Shown in pieces: positions 1-10,201 of a stretch of DNA of 64,000 nt. A program made the translations under genes and the position numbers. Source of the DNA: Podospora bellae-mahoneyi (Eukaryota; Ascomycota; Sordariomycetes; Sordariales; Podosporaceae); contig NC_085883.1 of the NCBI RefSeq assembly GCF_035222275.1, positions 3,410,001 through 3,474,000 of the forward strand, given 5' to 3'. Position 1 is the first letter of the stretch. Each line of letters opens with the position of its first letter. A model generated the notes under the pieces. It saw only the letters and a list, made by a program, of their open reading frames with translations. It searched no databases and was not told the origin of the DNA.

Positions 1-1784
1 CCGTCATGCCGCACTGCCCCCAGATATTACAGCACACGTTGAGGGGACACGGGTTTAACGTGCTGATGTTGGTCCCTACAGGGGGCCGGACGGTGCCGTT
101 CATGGTCGGTCCGCAAATTGCATTCTGAAGCAAAGAATATCAGTATCTGGGGTGGAGTGAGTGAGGGTCTTCCGGTCTGTGGGCACTTACGGGAACAATA
201 GCAGGCATGGGGGCAGCTCCGTCGCTGACACACATGTTGAAATCGGGGTACAGCAGCTTGCAGCCGTTCCAGCCCCACGTGTTCTTGTTGAAGTTCTCGA
301 GCTCCGTCACGGTGAGCATGTTGCTCGCTGCGATTTTGGCACAGCTGTCGTCCCTTTTGGTTTCGTAGACAGCGCAGTAGCCGTCGGCGCCCTTCTTGGG
401 TCTCAAGTCGGGCAACTTCCCCTGACTACAACACACATGTTGACCCTCGGCAAGGGTGGAGCACAGACTGCTCTGAGGATTGGCCTTGGTAAAGTCATCT
501 CCAGAGATTCCCTACAAGGTCGTTTCATTAGTCTTCGTTTGGCGGTCACAGAGGAAGTGGACTTACACATTTGTTGGCCAGTGAACCACAGTCGTCGCCC
601 AATACAACCTGGCGCGTCTTGCACGTGCCGTCCGAGTTCCCAGGAGGAAGGGTACTGGGCAGAGTGCCGCTGCTGCAACAGACTCGCTCGCCTAAAATGA
701 GCGATTGGCAAAGATCTTTTCGGTTGTAGGATGCTAGCTGGGTCTGTGAAATCCCGCATCGTCCTGCCACAGCAAAGCAACCCTCGCCTGCTTGCACAGT
801 GGTGAACCTGCAGTCGGCCCGCGGGCTGAGTCTCGCAGAGCGGCCTACGAGATCACGAGGACTCGACTGGTGAGAGATGCTGGTTCCGTTCGAAATGGTG
901 CCGTTCCTGGACAGTTCCTCTACGGGACTCGGAACGCGTAGAGTGACCGTCATCCAGTCCACACCCACGCCCGCCTGGGAGACACATTTGCCGTCGGCCC
1001 ATGTCTTGACCACCTCCTGGACAAGTTCGAGATTCTTGGCGCTGCTGGCCACGATGCCAATGCTGTAGTCGGCACCTCGGTTCTTGGCTCCACACAGCTG
1101 CACCACAGTAGTTCCCGAGATGGACTTGTCTTGGGCATGCTTGAGGAAAGCATCAAGCACATCTGATGTCACACCATGCTGGTGTACCTCGGCGCCGGCG
1201 AAAAGACCGATAAGTGACGTTTGCGAGTAGCCAAAGGCAATGGCATTGTTGGTGCATGACGGCTTTTGAGACACGAGGTAGCTCTTCACCTGGCGACCAG
1301 CGGATAACAGGTGGTTCACCGAGAAGTCGCCAGCCTTGCCGGGGTGGTGAATGTGGACTGAGGTTACTTCCAAGACCTTGTTGGCGGTTGTGCACAAGGA
1401 CGCCTGGGTCTCGTCCGGCATGAAGGCAGCCTTCACAGAGCCTGAAGTCTCGTAGTCTGCTGTGCATGCCCTGATGACGGTGGGCGTCTCCTTGTCCTCG
1501 GCCATTTGGACGACCATGTTTAGCAGCATGGTCTCGTTGCAAGATGCCAGTTGAGACACATCTGGAAACAGGTACCACGGGTCCTCGCCCGCCTTACGGC
1601 AGGAAATAGGACATGATTGCAGTGCCTCGATAGGCTGCGCTTGTACTGCGGAGAGCCACTTGTCGAGCTCATCCTCCACTCCCCGGGCGTTGACAACGGG
1701 ATGGGAGAGAGCAGAGGAGAATACGTCGTTTGCCAAGGCCCCGGCTGCCCCTGTGGCTACGAGGGCGCATAGAAACGCCTTCAT
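1..1784 (-). CDS. Subgroup C (LysM/CBM18, killer-toxin-like) chitinase, N-terminal part, cut by left edge
   Basis: Partial gene; exons 1784-567, 511-191 and 124 to the window edge, with GTAAGT donors and TAG/CAG acceptors, all in phase 0. The start at 1784 gives a signal peptide (MKAFLCALVATGAAGALA); the longer upstream reading has no ATG. After roughly 310 residues of N-terminal domain with paired cysteines come three LysM-like segments (CRFTTVQAGEGCFAV, CKTRQVVLGDDCGSL, CAVYETKRDDSCAKI), then the start of a CBM18 chitin-binding domain (NPCPLNVCCNIWGQCG). In the family this order precedes a GH18 catalytic domain, which would lie outside the window, so catalysis is inferred. Such chitinases are secreted and act on fungal or insect chitin. 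The gene is divergent from the secreted protein at 2926 and lies near two LysM genes, as known for Trichoderma TAC6/TAL6. Family call is firm; completeness cannot be judged. Confidence 0.85.
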
Positions 1785-2925
1785 GATGATAGGCGAGACC
1801 GGAAACCGATGGGGAGGAGTGGCCCGCACCACCTAAAAGACGATGATGATGCAAGACAGGGTGATGAGTGTAATTGAAGTAGAAGAAGAGGGCAATATGG
1901 AGATGTTGAGAGATGCCGTGGAGGACAGACAGACAGGTCCAAGGTCTTGAGCAGCAGATAATGAAATATGAAGACAAGTGCAACGGTGAGTGACAACCTG
2001 GAAGCTGACCGCAGTCAACAACTTGGAGCTAGAACAGCCCCGAGTTTGTGGACACTCGAGAAGTGCCCCAGTCCCATGTCAAGGAGGGTTGCGAGAACTC
2101 AGACGAGCGATGGGTCGACTGTATCATTCCGATAGCATCGCCACTTCTACCCCAGCTCTTTAGGCATCGCTTGTTAAGTTGTTTCCCACGTTCGGTATGT
2201 ACGTAGGTTGGACTTAGGATGCCAGTCGCTCGTAGGTACACACATGTAACTGTCCCACGTTTCATTCTTGATGGATTTCGGCAAGGCGCAATTCGTTAAA
2301 TGTCATATCCACCGATCATTTCATGCACCTGTGTAAAAGAAGCTATCAGCGCCAAGACGCGGCCATGCAGCAAGGTACGAGGTAAGGTCGCATTATGGGG
2401 ACCCTTCGGCTCTGTTGGTCTTTGTGTTGGTGCGTTGACCGTTACATTTCCGTGCTGCAGGGACAGATTCACCGACGGATATGCCTTCACGTATGTTGGC
2501 AGAACGTCTGTTGGTTGTTGTAATGACATACTGCAACATGAGACGGGAAAGCCCAGGTTCATGATAGAGGGTGGGGTGCCTAGCTTAGGCTTTTTCCAGA
2601 TGTGAGAGAACAACACCTGGACAGGGATGGAATCCAAGATGTCAAAGTTCGACGAGTATGGTGCCTAGGTACGGTGTACTTCCAGATATTCAACCCGGTT
2701 AAAATTCCTGGTCATTCAAAACTCGACAAGGCAAGCCAGCCGTGAAGGGACCTGCGTACCTGGGTATCTATTAGAACCTGTCTCTGTCTGTCCCTGATCA
2801 AAACCTCACGCACTTGCCCCTGAGGTTTTTCTTCGCCTTCCGGCTCTTGAGACCGTGCCAAAGTATCTCCATTTCGTCTTCTTCTATTCCTCCTTTCAAC
2901 AACACCACCACGACAAGCCTACATC
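1785..2925. promoter_or_regulatory. Shared intergenic region between divergent chitinase and secreted-protein genes
   Basis: This 1.1 kb stretch separates two divergently transcribed secreted-protein genes and must hold both promoters. The short readings inside it overlap on both strands, lack family features and look non-coding. No TATA box or operator stands out clearly. The C/T-rich run just before 2926 resembles the pyrimidine-rich leaders common upstream of fungal start codons. Confidence 0.5.
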
Positions 2926-3819
2926 ATGAAGATCCCCTTTGCCCTTACTCTTGCCTTCTTCATCACATCAGTGTGGGCAGGGGGGTACCAAAACTGCCTC
3001 GAGAGGGTTTGGCTGTTTCAGGCCTATCTCATCGATCAACATAATCCCGAGGCAGACCGCCAGATTGGTTATCAGTGCACCAACTGGAACAACTACCAAT
3101 CCAAATGTATAGGCAATTGGGTGCCTTGCCGGGGGAGACAGGGACGCCGCCAGTGCAACTTTGACGATTTCCAGCTCTTTTTGGGCAACCTGCGGCCGGG
3201 AATGGCCGGCGTGACACAGACTGTTACCAGGGCGGACCGCTCTCTGGACGTTGAGAGGACTGCGACCAACTGTCTCTGGACTTGGAGAGACCATGAGCGG
3301 CCCCCTTACAACTTCAGGGGATACAAGGCGGTCAAGCATGGACGCAATAATCACAACGACTTCATCTACCGGATCGGCCAGATCACCAACGACAACTACA
3401 ACAAGCCAGCCGTGAGAGCGGCCGCCGGTGCGCAAGCCTTCCGCAACGTCGACGACACGCTGTCCAAGATCACCACAGCTCGTGTTGCAGACCACGGCCG
3501 TCACTTGATCCCCGCTGCCCGCAACGCTCTCCCCGGTGTTACGATCTGGGAAAAAAACTTTGGCCCGAGTCCGTACTATCGTGACGGCTATGTACCACCC
3601 GCCGGCGTCGATCCAGACGAGAGGCAGTGGAAGACGGTCGACTGGGAGGGTACCATCAACAGTCCCTTTAACCCTTCCGACACCCGCACTCGCGTCCGGA
3701 ACTGGCTTAATACTTATTATCGGGGTAATGCTGCCAATATTAATGCCCGAGACCACTGGCAAGTACTCAGATCGTACAAGAATATCAGCGACCGGACAAA
3801 CCGTTGCCGAAAGCGTTAG
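2926..3819 (+). CDS. Secreted Cys-containing protein of unknown function
   Basis: Single-exon gene for 297 residues. The N-terminus (MKIPFALTLAFFITSVWAGG) is a clear signal peptide. The mature protein is basic, contains seven cysteines, mostly in the first half (YQC, SKC, VPC, RQC, TNC), and is rich in Trp, Tyr, Asn and Arg. There is no membrane segment and no low-complexity linker. I do not recognise a named domain. The start is well supported by the signal peptide and a C/T-rich leader ending in ACATC before the ATG. It is transcribed divergently from the subgroup C chitinase, and two LysM genes follow, so a role with chitin or competing organisms is inferred from context only. No function is assigned. 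Confidence 0.8.
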   Translation: MKIPFALTLAFFITSVWAGGYQNCLERVWLFQAYLIDQHNPEADRQIGYQCTNWNNYQSKCIGNWVPCRGRQGRRQCNFDDFQLFLGNLRPGMAGVTQTVTRADRSLDVERTATNCLWTWRDHERPPYNFRGYKAVKHGRNNHNDFIYRIGQITNDNYNKPAVRAAAGAQAFRNVDDTLSKITTARVADHGRHLIPAARNALPGVTIWEKNFGPSPYYRDGYVPPAGVDPDERQWKTVDWEGTINSPFNPSDTRTRVRNWLNTYYRGNAANINARDHWQVLRSYKNISDRTNRCRKR

Positions 3820-4075
3820 GTGCTTTACTACTTCAAGTCCATTCACCTGGTCCTATCATCGTTTTTATGGCAGGAGTTGGATTTGATGCGGGGAAAAGAT
3901 TTGGATGGGAGTCTTCTTCAAGACAGTTTGCTTTCGCTTCTCATTAACATATGCATGTAAATAGAAACATCAGGTACTGATGGCCTAGAAGGGGATTCTT
4001 CGTCCCAAACTGCTGCCGTTTCATCAGTCAGGTATAACTCGCCATTTTACGTCTCATCTACATGGAACTCTCCCC

Positions 4076-4846
4076 TCACTCCATCCTGTCAAATTCATCG
4101 CACTCTCCATCCATCATGGCATCCAAATCAACGCTGTTCATCACCTTGCCCCCCATCTCTTCAGGATCGACAAAGTATACATTCTCAGGCCCGCAAGGAA
4201 AGTAAATGTCATTCGTAACCCCATAACCCGCCAGCACACCGTCCAGACAGACCAGATGAACCTCGGCGAGGTTGCCAAACTTCCTGAACAATTTCGACTC
4301 GGTGTAGGAGAAATACTCGCTAGAGAGCTCCCTCTCCAGTCGCAGCCGTCGGACTTGGTGGGCAACAGCACGAAAGTCGTGGAGATCCGTCGCCCCAACT
4401 GACATCACGTCGATGCCAAAGTTGAACCAGACATAGCGGTTCCGCTCGCCCTGCGGGTCGTCCTCGGGCACGGGGTCGAACCCGTCGGTAGCCGTGGTCA
4501 TGATCTCTGAGAAGGCTTTTTGGTATCCACCGTTGGGGTACTTGCTCAGGTGCTCACGGGCTTCACTGCAAGCGTGCAATTGGGCCGGCGCCGGGGTGTG
4601 GGAACGAAGGTGGCGCACTGGTGGCAGACGTTTCTTCATCCATGCGTCCGTCCACGAGTCTGGATCGGTGACCTTGACGGGGCTCGGGTCATGGTGGACC
4701 ACGCGCACCTCGACGATGCGGGGTTCGACGCTCAGCTCCCAGATACGAGCCCGAAGCTCGGATGGCAGACGGGGGAAGGGGTGGAACGTCGCAGCGGTGG
4801 CGGTGGTCATGGTTGTGGTCGTCCAGTGTGTGGAAGTTGACTTCAT
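4076..4846 (-). CDS. 2EXR domain protein
   Basis: Intronless gene for 256 residues. The segment near residues 21-40 (FHPFPRLPSELRARIWELS) is the hallmark of the fungal 2EXR domain, an F-box-like helical module found in large families of filamentous ascomycete proteins with unknown roles. The rest reads as a typical 2EXR C-terminal part with the conserved pattern FNFGIDV and RLRLE. The N-terminus has a Thr-rich stretch with a second ATG at codon 13 (MTTATAATF), so the true start could be slightly downstream. It is expected to be intracellular and differs in character from the secreted genes around it. Confidence 0.8.
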   Translation of the reverse strand: MKSTSTHWTTTTMTTATAATFHPFPRLPSELRARIWELSVEPRIVEVRVVHHDPSPVKVTDPDSWTDAWMKKRLPPVRHLRSHTPAPAQLHACSEAREHLSKYPNGGYQKAFSEIMTTATDGFDPVPEDDPQGERNRYVWFNFGIDVMSVGATDLHDFRAVAHQVRRLRLERELSSEYFSYTESKLFRKFGNLAEVHLVCLDGVLAGYGVTNDIYFPCGPENVYFVDPEEMGGKVMNSVDLDAMMDGECDEFDRME

Positions 4847-5804
4847 GGATTCCGTCGGTAAGCGTTGGGCTATACCTCGGGCTGACTTGATTAAATGACG
4901 GGAACAGGGGCCGACGGAGGAAGCGAACGAAAGTTGGTTGGAACTACTAAGTGAGAAAATAGGCCTGTTCTGTTGGTGATATCAGACTGATGTCGACCGA
5001 GGAAGAAATCTATGTGCCTAGAACATCAACCACCTACCTGTCGGGGAAGGGCTACCTAGCTTGACAGTCAATGCCAAGCATGTAGACCCATGCGCCAATA
5101 CAACGCAACGTAATGATGGAGGCTCTTTAGGATGCATTGGGGGAGTACTTGGTAGGCAGATTTAGCAACAAGCAGTTGGACAGAAAAGTCCTCAGTGTCG
5201 ATGCAAAAATCACCTTCCTAAATTGTGTCTCATTGGATCCATCAGATGAAAATCCAAGCCCTACCCTTTCATACACGGGACGGAAACCTTTTAGCCTTAA
5301 ATTTTTTTTTATCTTGTTGGTTGTCCTGATGTTACATACCGTAGGGCTGCGCCCCTGCCAAGTCCGCCGCTCCATTCGGTTGCTACCGGCTCGCTACCTC
5401 GCTAGAGTGGCCAGGCTCGGGGCTGTCTTTTTTCTTCCATTGCCTACTAGATGCTATGGATTCATGGCTGAAACTATCGTTCCATTTGACAGTAAGGTAA
5501 GTGGTATCAGCAAGCCTGTTGGTAGCTTCACTGGGATACTTCGTCGTGACAATGATGCTGGCCCTAACTCGGTACCTGTGTGTACCTTAGGTTACCTAGT
5601 TCGGGAGCCGAGGCTAAGCTGGAGACATCAACAACCTACCAGCCCTCCACTCAATAGAGAGGTCTGCGTTCACATTGAACGTTACTCAAGTTGTTTTTGA
5701 CCGGCTCAGCTCTCCCTCCTGCCGTTAGGTACTGGTGTTCTTGCGCCTGCACCACTCCATCTATCTTTTCGGTCAACTTCACTTCGTCATCCTTCGTCAA
5801 CATC
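4847..5804. other. Intergenic, no gene seen
   Basis: This is promoter space between the minus-strand 2EXR gene and the plus-strand LysM-WSC gene. Readings here lack any recognisable domain and contain homopolymer runs. Short A/G/C/T motifs of the CCTAGGTA/CCTTAGGTTACCTAG type occur near 5585-5600. Confidence 0.4.
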
Positions 5805-6563
5805 ATGAAGGCCTCTTGGTTGTTGTCTTTCATTGGGCTGTCGCTTCTCGCACGCAGAGCGAGATGCACCGACTACCCTCTACTTCCATACGACCCAGAA
5901 ACCACCTCTGACTGTGCCGACTGGTTCAACAATGACGATGGCCGGTCTTGCAAGTGGGTGCGCGACTACTTCGAGGCTACTCCAGAGGAGTTCAGTCGTT
6001 GGAATCCATCTGTCGGCCTCAACTGCGAGCCGTGGTACGAATGGAATTCGTACTGCGTCATCACATGGACCAAGATCAACAGCACCCTGCCGGCTACGAG
6101 CAAGACCACAACTACGAGCAGCTCGACCACCACCGCGCCCATTCTAGGGCCCTCGCCAACAGCCTGGACTGATATGGGCTGCTATGTCGAGGACCCAGAG
6201 CTTCCCATTCTTGACGTCAATTTCAACCCCAACGGAGACTCGTCTCTGAGCGTTCCCAAGTGCTGGCAGACGTGCTATCGCCGTTTCTACGATTATGCCG
6301 GCGTTCAAAACGGCAACCAGTGCTGGTGCGGCTCCTATGTCGGCGGCGAGTGGGCTGCCAACCAGACCAGCTGCAACTCGCCCTGCACAGGCAATCCTAG
6401 TACCTTTTGCGGCGGTCCTGGATTCATTCGGATTTACAAGGCCGAGCAAAACGTGCCTCCTGTCACCACAACTTCAACCACCGGCACTGTCAGTTCGACG
6501 AGCACATCTACTTCTGGCGCGAAGCGTAACTTAGATGCTGTCAAAAACATGGGTATATTCTAG
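5805..6563 (+). CDS. Secreted LysM-WSC domain protein
   Basis: Single-exon gene, 252 residues, starting at the ATG in ACATCATGAAG. Signal peptide at residues 1-20. Residues about 36-87 form a fungal LysM motif (CADWFNNDDGRSCKWV, then FSRWNPSVGLNC and SYCV), which binds chitin or related N-acetylglucosamine polymers. A Ser/Thr-rich linker (about 92-112) is followed by a WSC carbohydrate-binding domain at about 120-211 (MGCYVED, PKCWQTC, NQCWCG, CNSPC, FCGG). A second Ser/Thr-rich stretch and a short KR-containing tail close the protein. No GPI signal or membrane segment is evident, so it should be soluble in the wall or medium. Its neighbours, a LysM-only gene and a chitinase, point to chitin binding outside the cell. 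An effector or self-protection role is inferred. Confidence 0.88.
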   Translation: MKASWLLSFIGLSLLARRARCTDYPLLPYDPETTSDCADWFNNDDGRSCKWVRDYFEATPEEFSRWNPSVGLNCEPWYEWNSYCVITWTKINSTLPATSKTTTTSSSTTTAPILGPSPTAWTDMGCYVEDPELPILDVNFNPNGDSSLSVPKCWQTCYRRFYDYAGVQNGNQCWCGSYVGGEWAANQTSCNSPCTGNPSTFCGGPGFIRIYKAEQNVPPVTTTSTTGTVSSTSTSTSGAKRNLDAVKNMGIF

Positions 6564-8503
6564 ACGCGAGGTACTCAGTTGATTGATACGGCTTCACGAC
6601 GGATAATGGGCAAAATGTTGAGGTTAGGGGTGACTTGTCCAGGTACTCTGCTACCATGTACCTTAGGTTTAGATATCTTAGCTAGCTCTTTTCTTGGGTA
6701 CATAGCAATTCGAAGACCAAGATTGATATGACCAGGCATCATTTGTGAATCTGCCGCTTTGTGTCATGTTTGCCAGATTGCTGGAAGACACTCATGTACC
6801 GACACGGGGAAAAGTTTCCACCCTTGCCATTGATGTCTCCGGTTTGCGCGCCTATTGTGTCCCTTCACCGTTCTTCCCAACGGCACCTAATGGGACACCG
6901 AACATGTCTTGACACCCGACAGGCTCCAACATAGGAAGTCTTTTGGTTATCCTGAACCTCGGTCGTCCGAGCCCTCCCTAGACATAGTGTGGCACAGCCC
7001 ATGGAATATAGCATTATACCTTTCCCCCGCGAGTGGAATGTAACATTAGACGTGATGCATTAGGCGGTGCGGTGCGCCACCTGAACATGCGGGACTCGTT
7101 TAGCAATCTCGGCCCGCAACAAGCAAGTCAACATTTCTAGGTTCCAGCCCTGTGATTGTAACTCCGGCCGGTAAGTTGCCTACCCTGGGTATAATTTTCG
7201 CCTTGATGGCTGTTGGGTCAGCGCAACACTGAGGACTGAGCTTCGCCTCCACTTTATTGATGAGACTCGCTTCGAAGATTGCTACCTTATAGGCCCAAAC
7301 CTCCTTGGCACACTCCTTACAGAATAATTGGCACCGCAAATAAAGAACCCCATCTTAAACTGTGAACCATGCCTCAAAAATAAAGTAATAGGCTGTGAAA
7401 CTATCTGTTAAGGCCTATCAAGTATCTGTGAAGACCTATAATCTATCTTTAAAGGGGTACAACTATCTTTGAAAGAAGTTGTAACTGTGCACCCTCCCTT
7501 TTTGTTAACCGTGCATCCCCAGCTGGATTAGCGTTCTGTATAGCTCCTGGAATTTAAACTTTAAGATTTAATATTTACTTCTAGGCTGTATTGCTTAATC
7601 ACCTACGTTTTAAGTGCCCTGTGGAAATTGTGGCTCTGTGGGCCTACAGCTACCCGCACCCACGGTAATGCCAGTGGCCGATTTTGCCCTGTTTTGTATG
7701 GGCGTGAGCACGTTTTTGGCAAAACGCAGCGAAATCTTTGACTTCCAGGTCAAGCTTTGACACATCTGCGTGTTAGGGAGTGCAAGGCCCTGTAAAGCCC
7801 CCGGGAGGTATATGGTAAAGGTCGAGTGCAAAATATATTACGGAGTACAACAGTGGTATTAAAGAAGGCTAGCGCTATAAATATAGTAGGTCACCCACTA
7901 TTACTCTGTCATACAGCGCTGTAAAGTGCTGGAGCCCATGCACAGCCAGAAGTAAGGTACAAGCACCGTGTCGTGAGTTTCCGCTGTACAGCAGAGACGC
8001 AAGTCTAATGAATTAATAGCCAGCCAAGAAGCTAGGGTCATCGAATACTTCGTGAGCGGCCGAGAAAAGCTACGAGGGTGGTACTGTTACTCCACTACAA
8101 AGTATCGTACCTATCTACCAGTGTTCCGTCCTGATACAACGATGCTGGCCCCATGTGAACCTGCATGGGTCTTGTGTCCAACTGCCCAACACAAATGCAA
8201 TGCAGGTACGGCTTCGCAAGGATCACACATCCACTGCTACGATAAACAGATGTTGGCTTTTAGCGAGGCTCTAGGCCCAGGCAACTACCACGAATATTTT
8301 CACGTTCTTGTTGAGTCAACGTTGCAGCGGTCAGGCTGACCAGGCTTACGCTGTAGTTAGTCTCTCGCCAATACAACCATTCCTGTTCCGCCAGCCTATA
8401 TAGCAAGTCAGGTCCCTCTGCAATCTGGACCCGAAGACTGGTTCACCAGGCTTACGCTTTAATCCGAGTCCCTCCGGTCGCCATCCATCCATTGCAGATC
8501 ACG
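6564..8503. other. AT-rich gene-free interval, possibly decayed repeat DNA
   Basis: About 1.9 kb without a supported gene. The part from about 7340 to 7900 is visibly richer in A and T than its surroundings and holds a degenerate tandem repeat (7398-7484). Two minus-strand readings (7100-7339, 7610-7831) look protein-like in places but match no family I recognise. The composition would fit old repeat DNA altered by RIP (C to T mutation of duplicated DNA), which is inference. The distal 150 bases before 8504 are the LysM promoter and carry two copies of ACCAGGCTTACGCT (8339 and 8445). Confidence 0.4.
7398..7484. repeat. Degenerate AT-rich tandem repeat, about 4 x 21-22 bp
   Basis: Four successive units each contain a variant of AACTATCTGTTAAGGCCTAT (CTATCT / GTATCT core followed by a purine-rich part). 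The units start near 7398, 7420, 7442 and 7463. Divergence between units is high, so this is an old array. Confidence 0.45.
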
Positions 8504-9942
8504 ATGTTGTCCTCGACATCCACCCTTGTCCTCCTTGGCGGTCTTTTCTCGGCTGTGGCCGCTGGAAAACCTGCCTCTGTGGTAAAGGCTCGCGACGGCC
8601 TCACGCCGTCGCTTCCCTATGACCCAAACACGACAAGCCAGTGTTTTTGGTGGGTTGATATCACCTCAGCCACCACCTGCGACACCATTGTCAGGGAGAA
8701 CTACATCACCCTGGAACAACTGAGGCGCTGGGTAAGAAATCTGCAGTGCTAGCTAGACCAAATCTGACCGGAGTCACTTACCATATCCTTTAGAACCCAT
8801 CACTTGCTAGCACCTCAGGCTGTAGCTTGCAGGTCGGAAGGTCGTACTGCGTTGAGGCCATTGATGACTCGGAGCCTTCGCCAGGACCCTCGTCGACCTC
8901 AACCTCGAGCACGACGAGCGTGTCCTCCGCCTTGACTTCCAGTTCCAGCACTGTCGTTGTGACCACCTCCACTTCCTCTTCATCTACTGTCGCTCCCCCA
9001 GTAACAACCACGAAGCCCGGAAATGGTATCACCACGCCTACCCCCACGCAGGCCACCATTGTTGACAACTGTGACGCTTTCCACTTTGTCACGGCCGGCC
9101 AGACCTGCGAGGTGGTTGCTTCGCTCTACCGGATCTCTCAGGATCAGTTCAAAGCGTGGAACCCCAGCGTGGGTGCTTCTTGCACCGGATTGTGGGCTAA
9201 TGCTTACGCTTGTGTATCCATCATCGGCCATGAGCCGTCGCCCACCACATCCGGCAACGGCATCACCACCCCTACCCCAACTCAGGCCACCATTGTCAAC
9301 AACTGCGATGAGTTCTATTTCGTCGCGAACGGTGACACTTGCGAGAGTGTAGCAGCAAAGCACGGCATCACCCAGGCTCAGTTCCTCAGCTGGAACCCAA
9401 GCGTAGGCTCAACCTGCACTGGACTCTGGGCCAATGCCTACGCCTGCGTCTCCATCATCGGCCACACCCCTACCAAGCCTACCACCACCACTAGCGCCGG
9501 CAATGGCATCGCCACCCCTACCCCTATCCAACCCAACATGGTCAAGAACTGCGATCTTTTCTACAAGGTCAAGTCGGGAGACACCTGTGCCGCTATCGCC
9601 GCGTCAAAGGGAATCACCGTGGCCCAGTTTACCTCTTGGAATCCCTATGTTGGGTCTGGCTGCACTCTCTTGTGGTTGGATTATTATGTTTGCATCTCCA
9701 TTGTTGGACACACCCCTACGCCTGTCAACCCGGGCAATGGTATTCAGACGCCTACCCCGTATCAGGATGGAATGACTAGCTCATGCAAGACCTTCCACTT
9801 TGTCCAGTCTGGCCAGACTTGCCAGACCATCACTCAGCGCTACGGGATTACTCAGGCAAACTTTGTGAGGTGGAATCCGGCTGTTAGGAACGACTGCACT
9901 GGCATGTGGGCCAATGCCTATGTCTGTGTTGCTGTTTTGTAG
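8504..9942 (+). CDS. Secreted protein with five LysM motifs
   Basis: Two exons, 8504-8731 and 8794-9942 (intron 62 nt, GTAAGA..TTTAG, phase 0), giving 458 residues. The ATG at 8504 opens a signal peptide (MLSSTSTLVLLGGLFSAVAAG). One divergent LysM lies at about residues 40-100 and is interrupted by the intron just before its NP dipeptide. A Ser/Thr-rich linker follows, then four very similar LysM motifs, each with a C..F.F/Y.V..G.TC start, a .WNP.VG..C core and a final C.S/A.. strand. These are joined by linkers of the type GNGI.TPTP.Q. LysM motifs bind chitin; fungal multi-LysM proteins mask or sequester chitin oligomers or protect hyphae from chitinases. The near-identical linkers point to expansion by internal duplication. 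It lies next to a LysM-WSC gene and 6.7 kb from the chitinase start. Confidence 0.92.
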
Positions 9943-10201
9943 ATAGGGGGTCGACGTGTAGATGTGTTAGGGATAGGGTCTGGCTCAATCTGGGGAATAG
10001 ATCTCTTGTAACGCAGTTAGGTAGATATCCAAAAGTCCTCATGTAATTAGTTTTGAACAATCGAACTGTGAAAGACAAGGGTCCAAGCAGCCAGCCAACG
10101 GCCATAATACTGAGAAGCACTGTGGTCAACGATGTGATTTGAGACCTGTTTGTGAGATATCTAGGACTTACATGACGAGGTGATGGCTGAATATATACAG
10201 G

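Noticed and set aside
2968-3846. 292-codon minus-strand reading over the secreted protein
   Set aside because: No signal peptide or domain; the plus strand has a signal peptide and ordered cysteines.
6564-8491. Complete transposon in the AT-rich interval
   Set aside because: No terminal repeats, transposase or polymerase motifs could be found; only composition and a short tandem repeat are visible.
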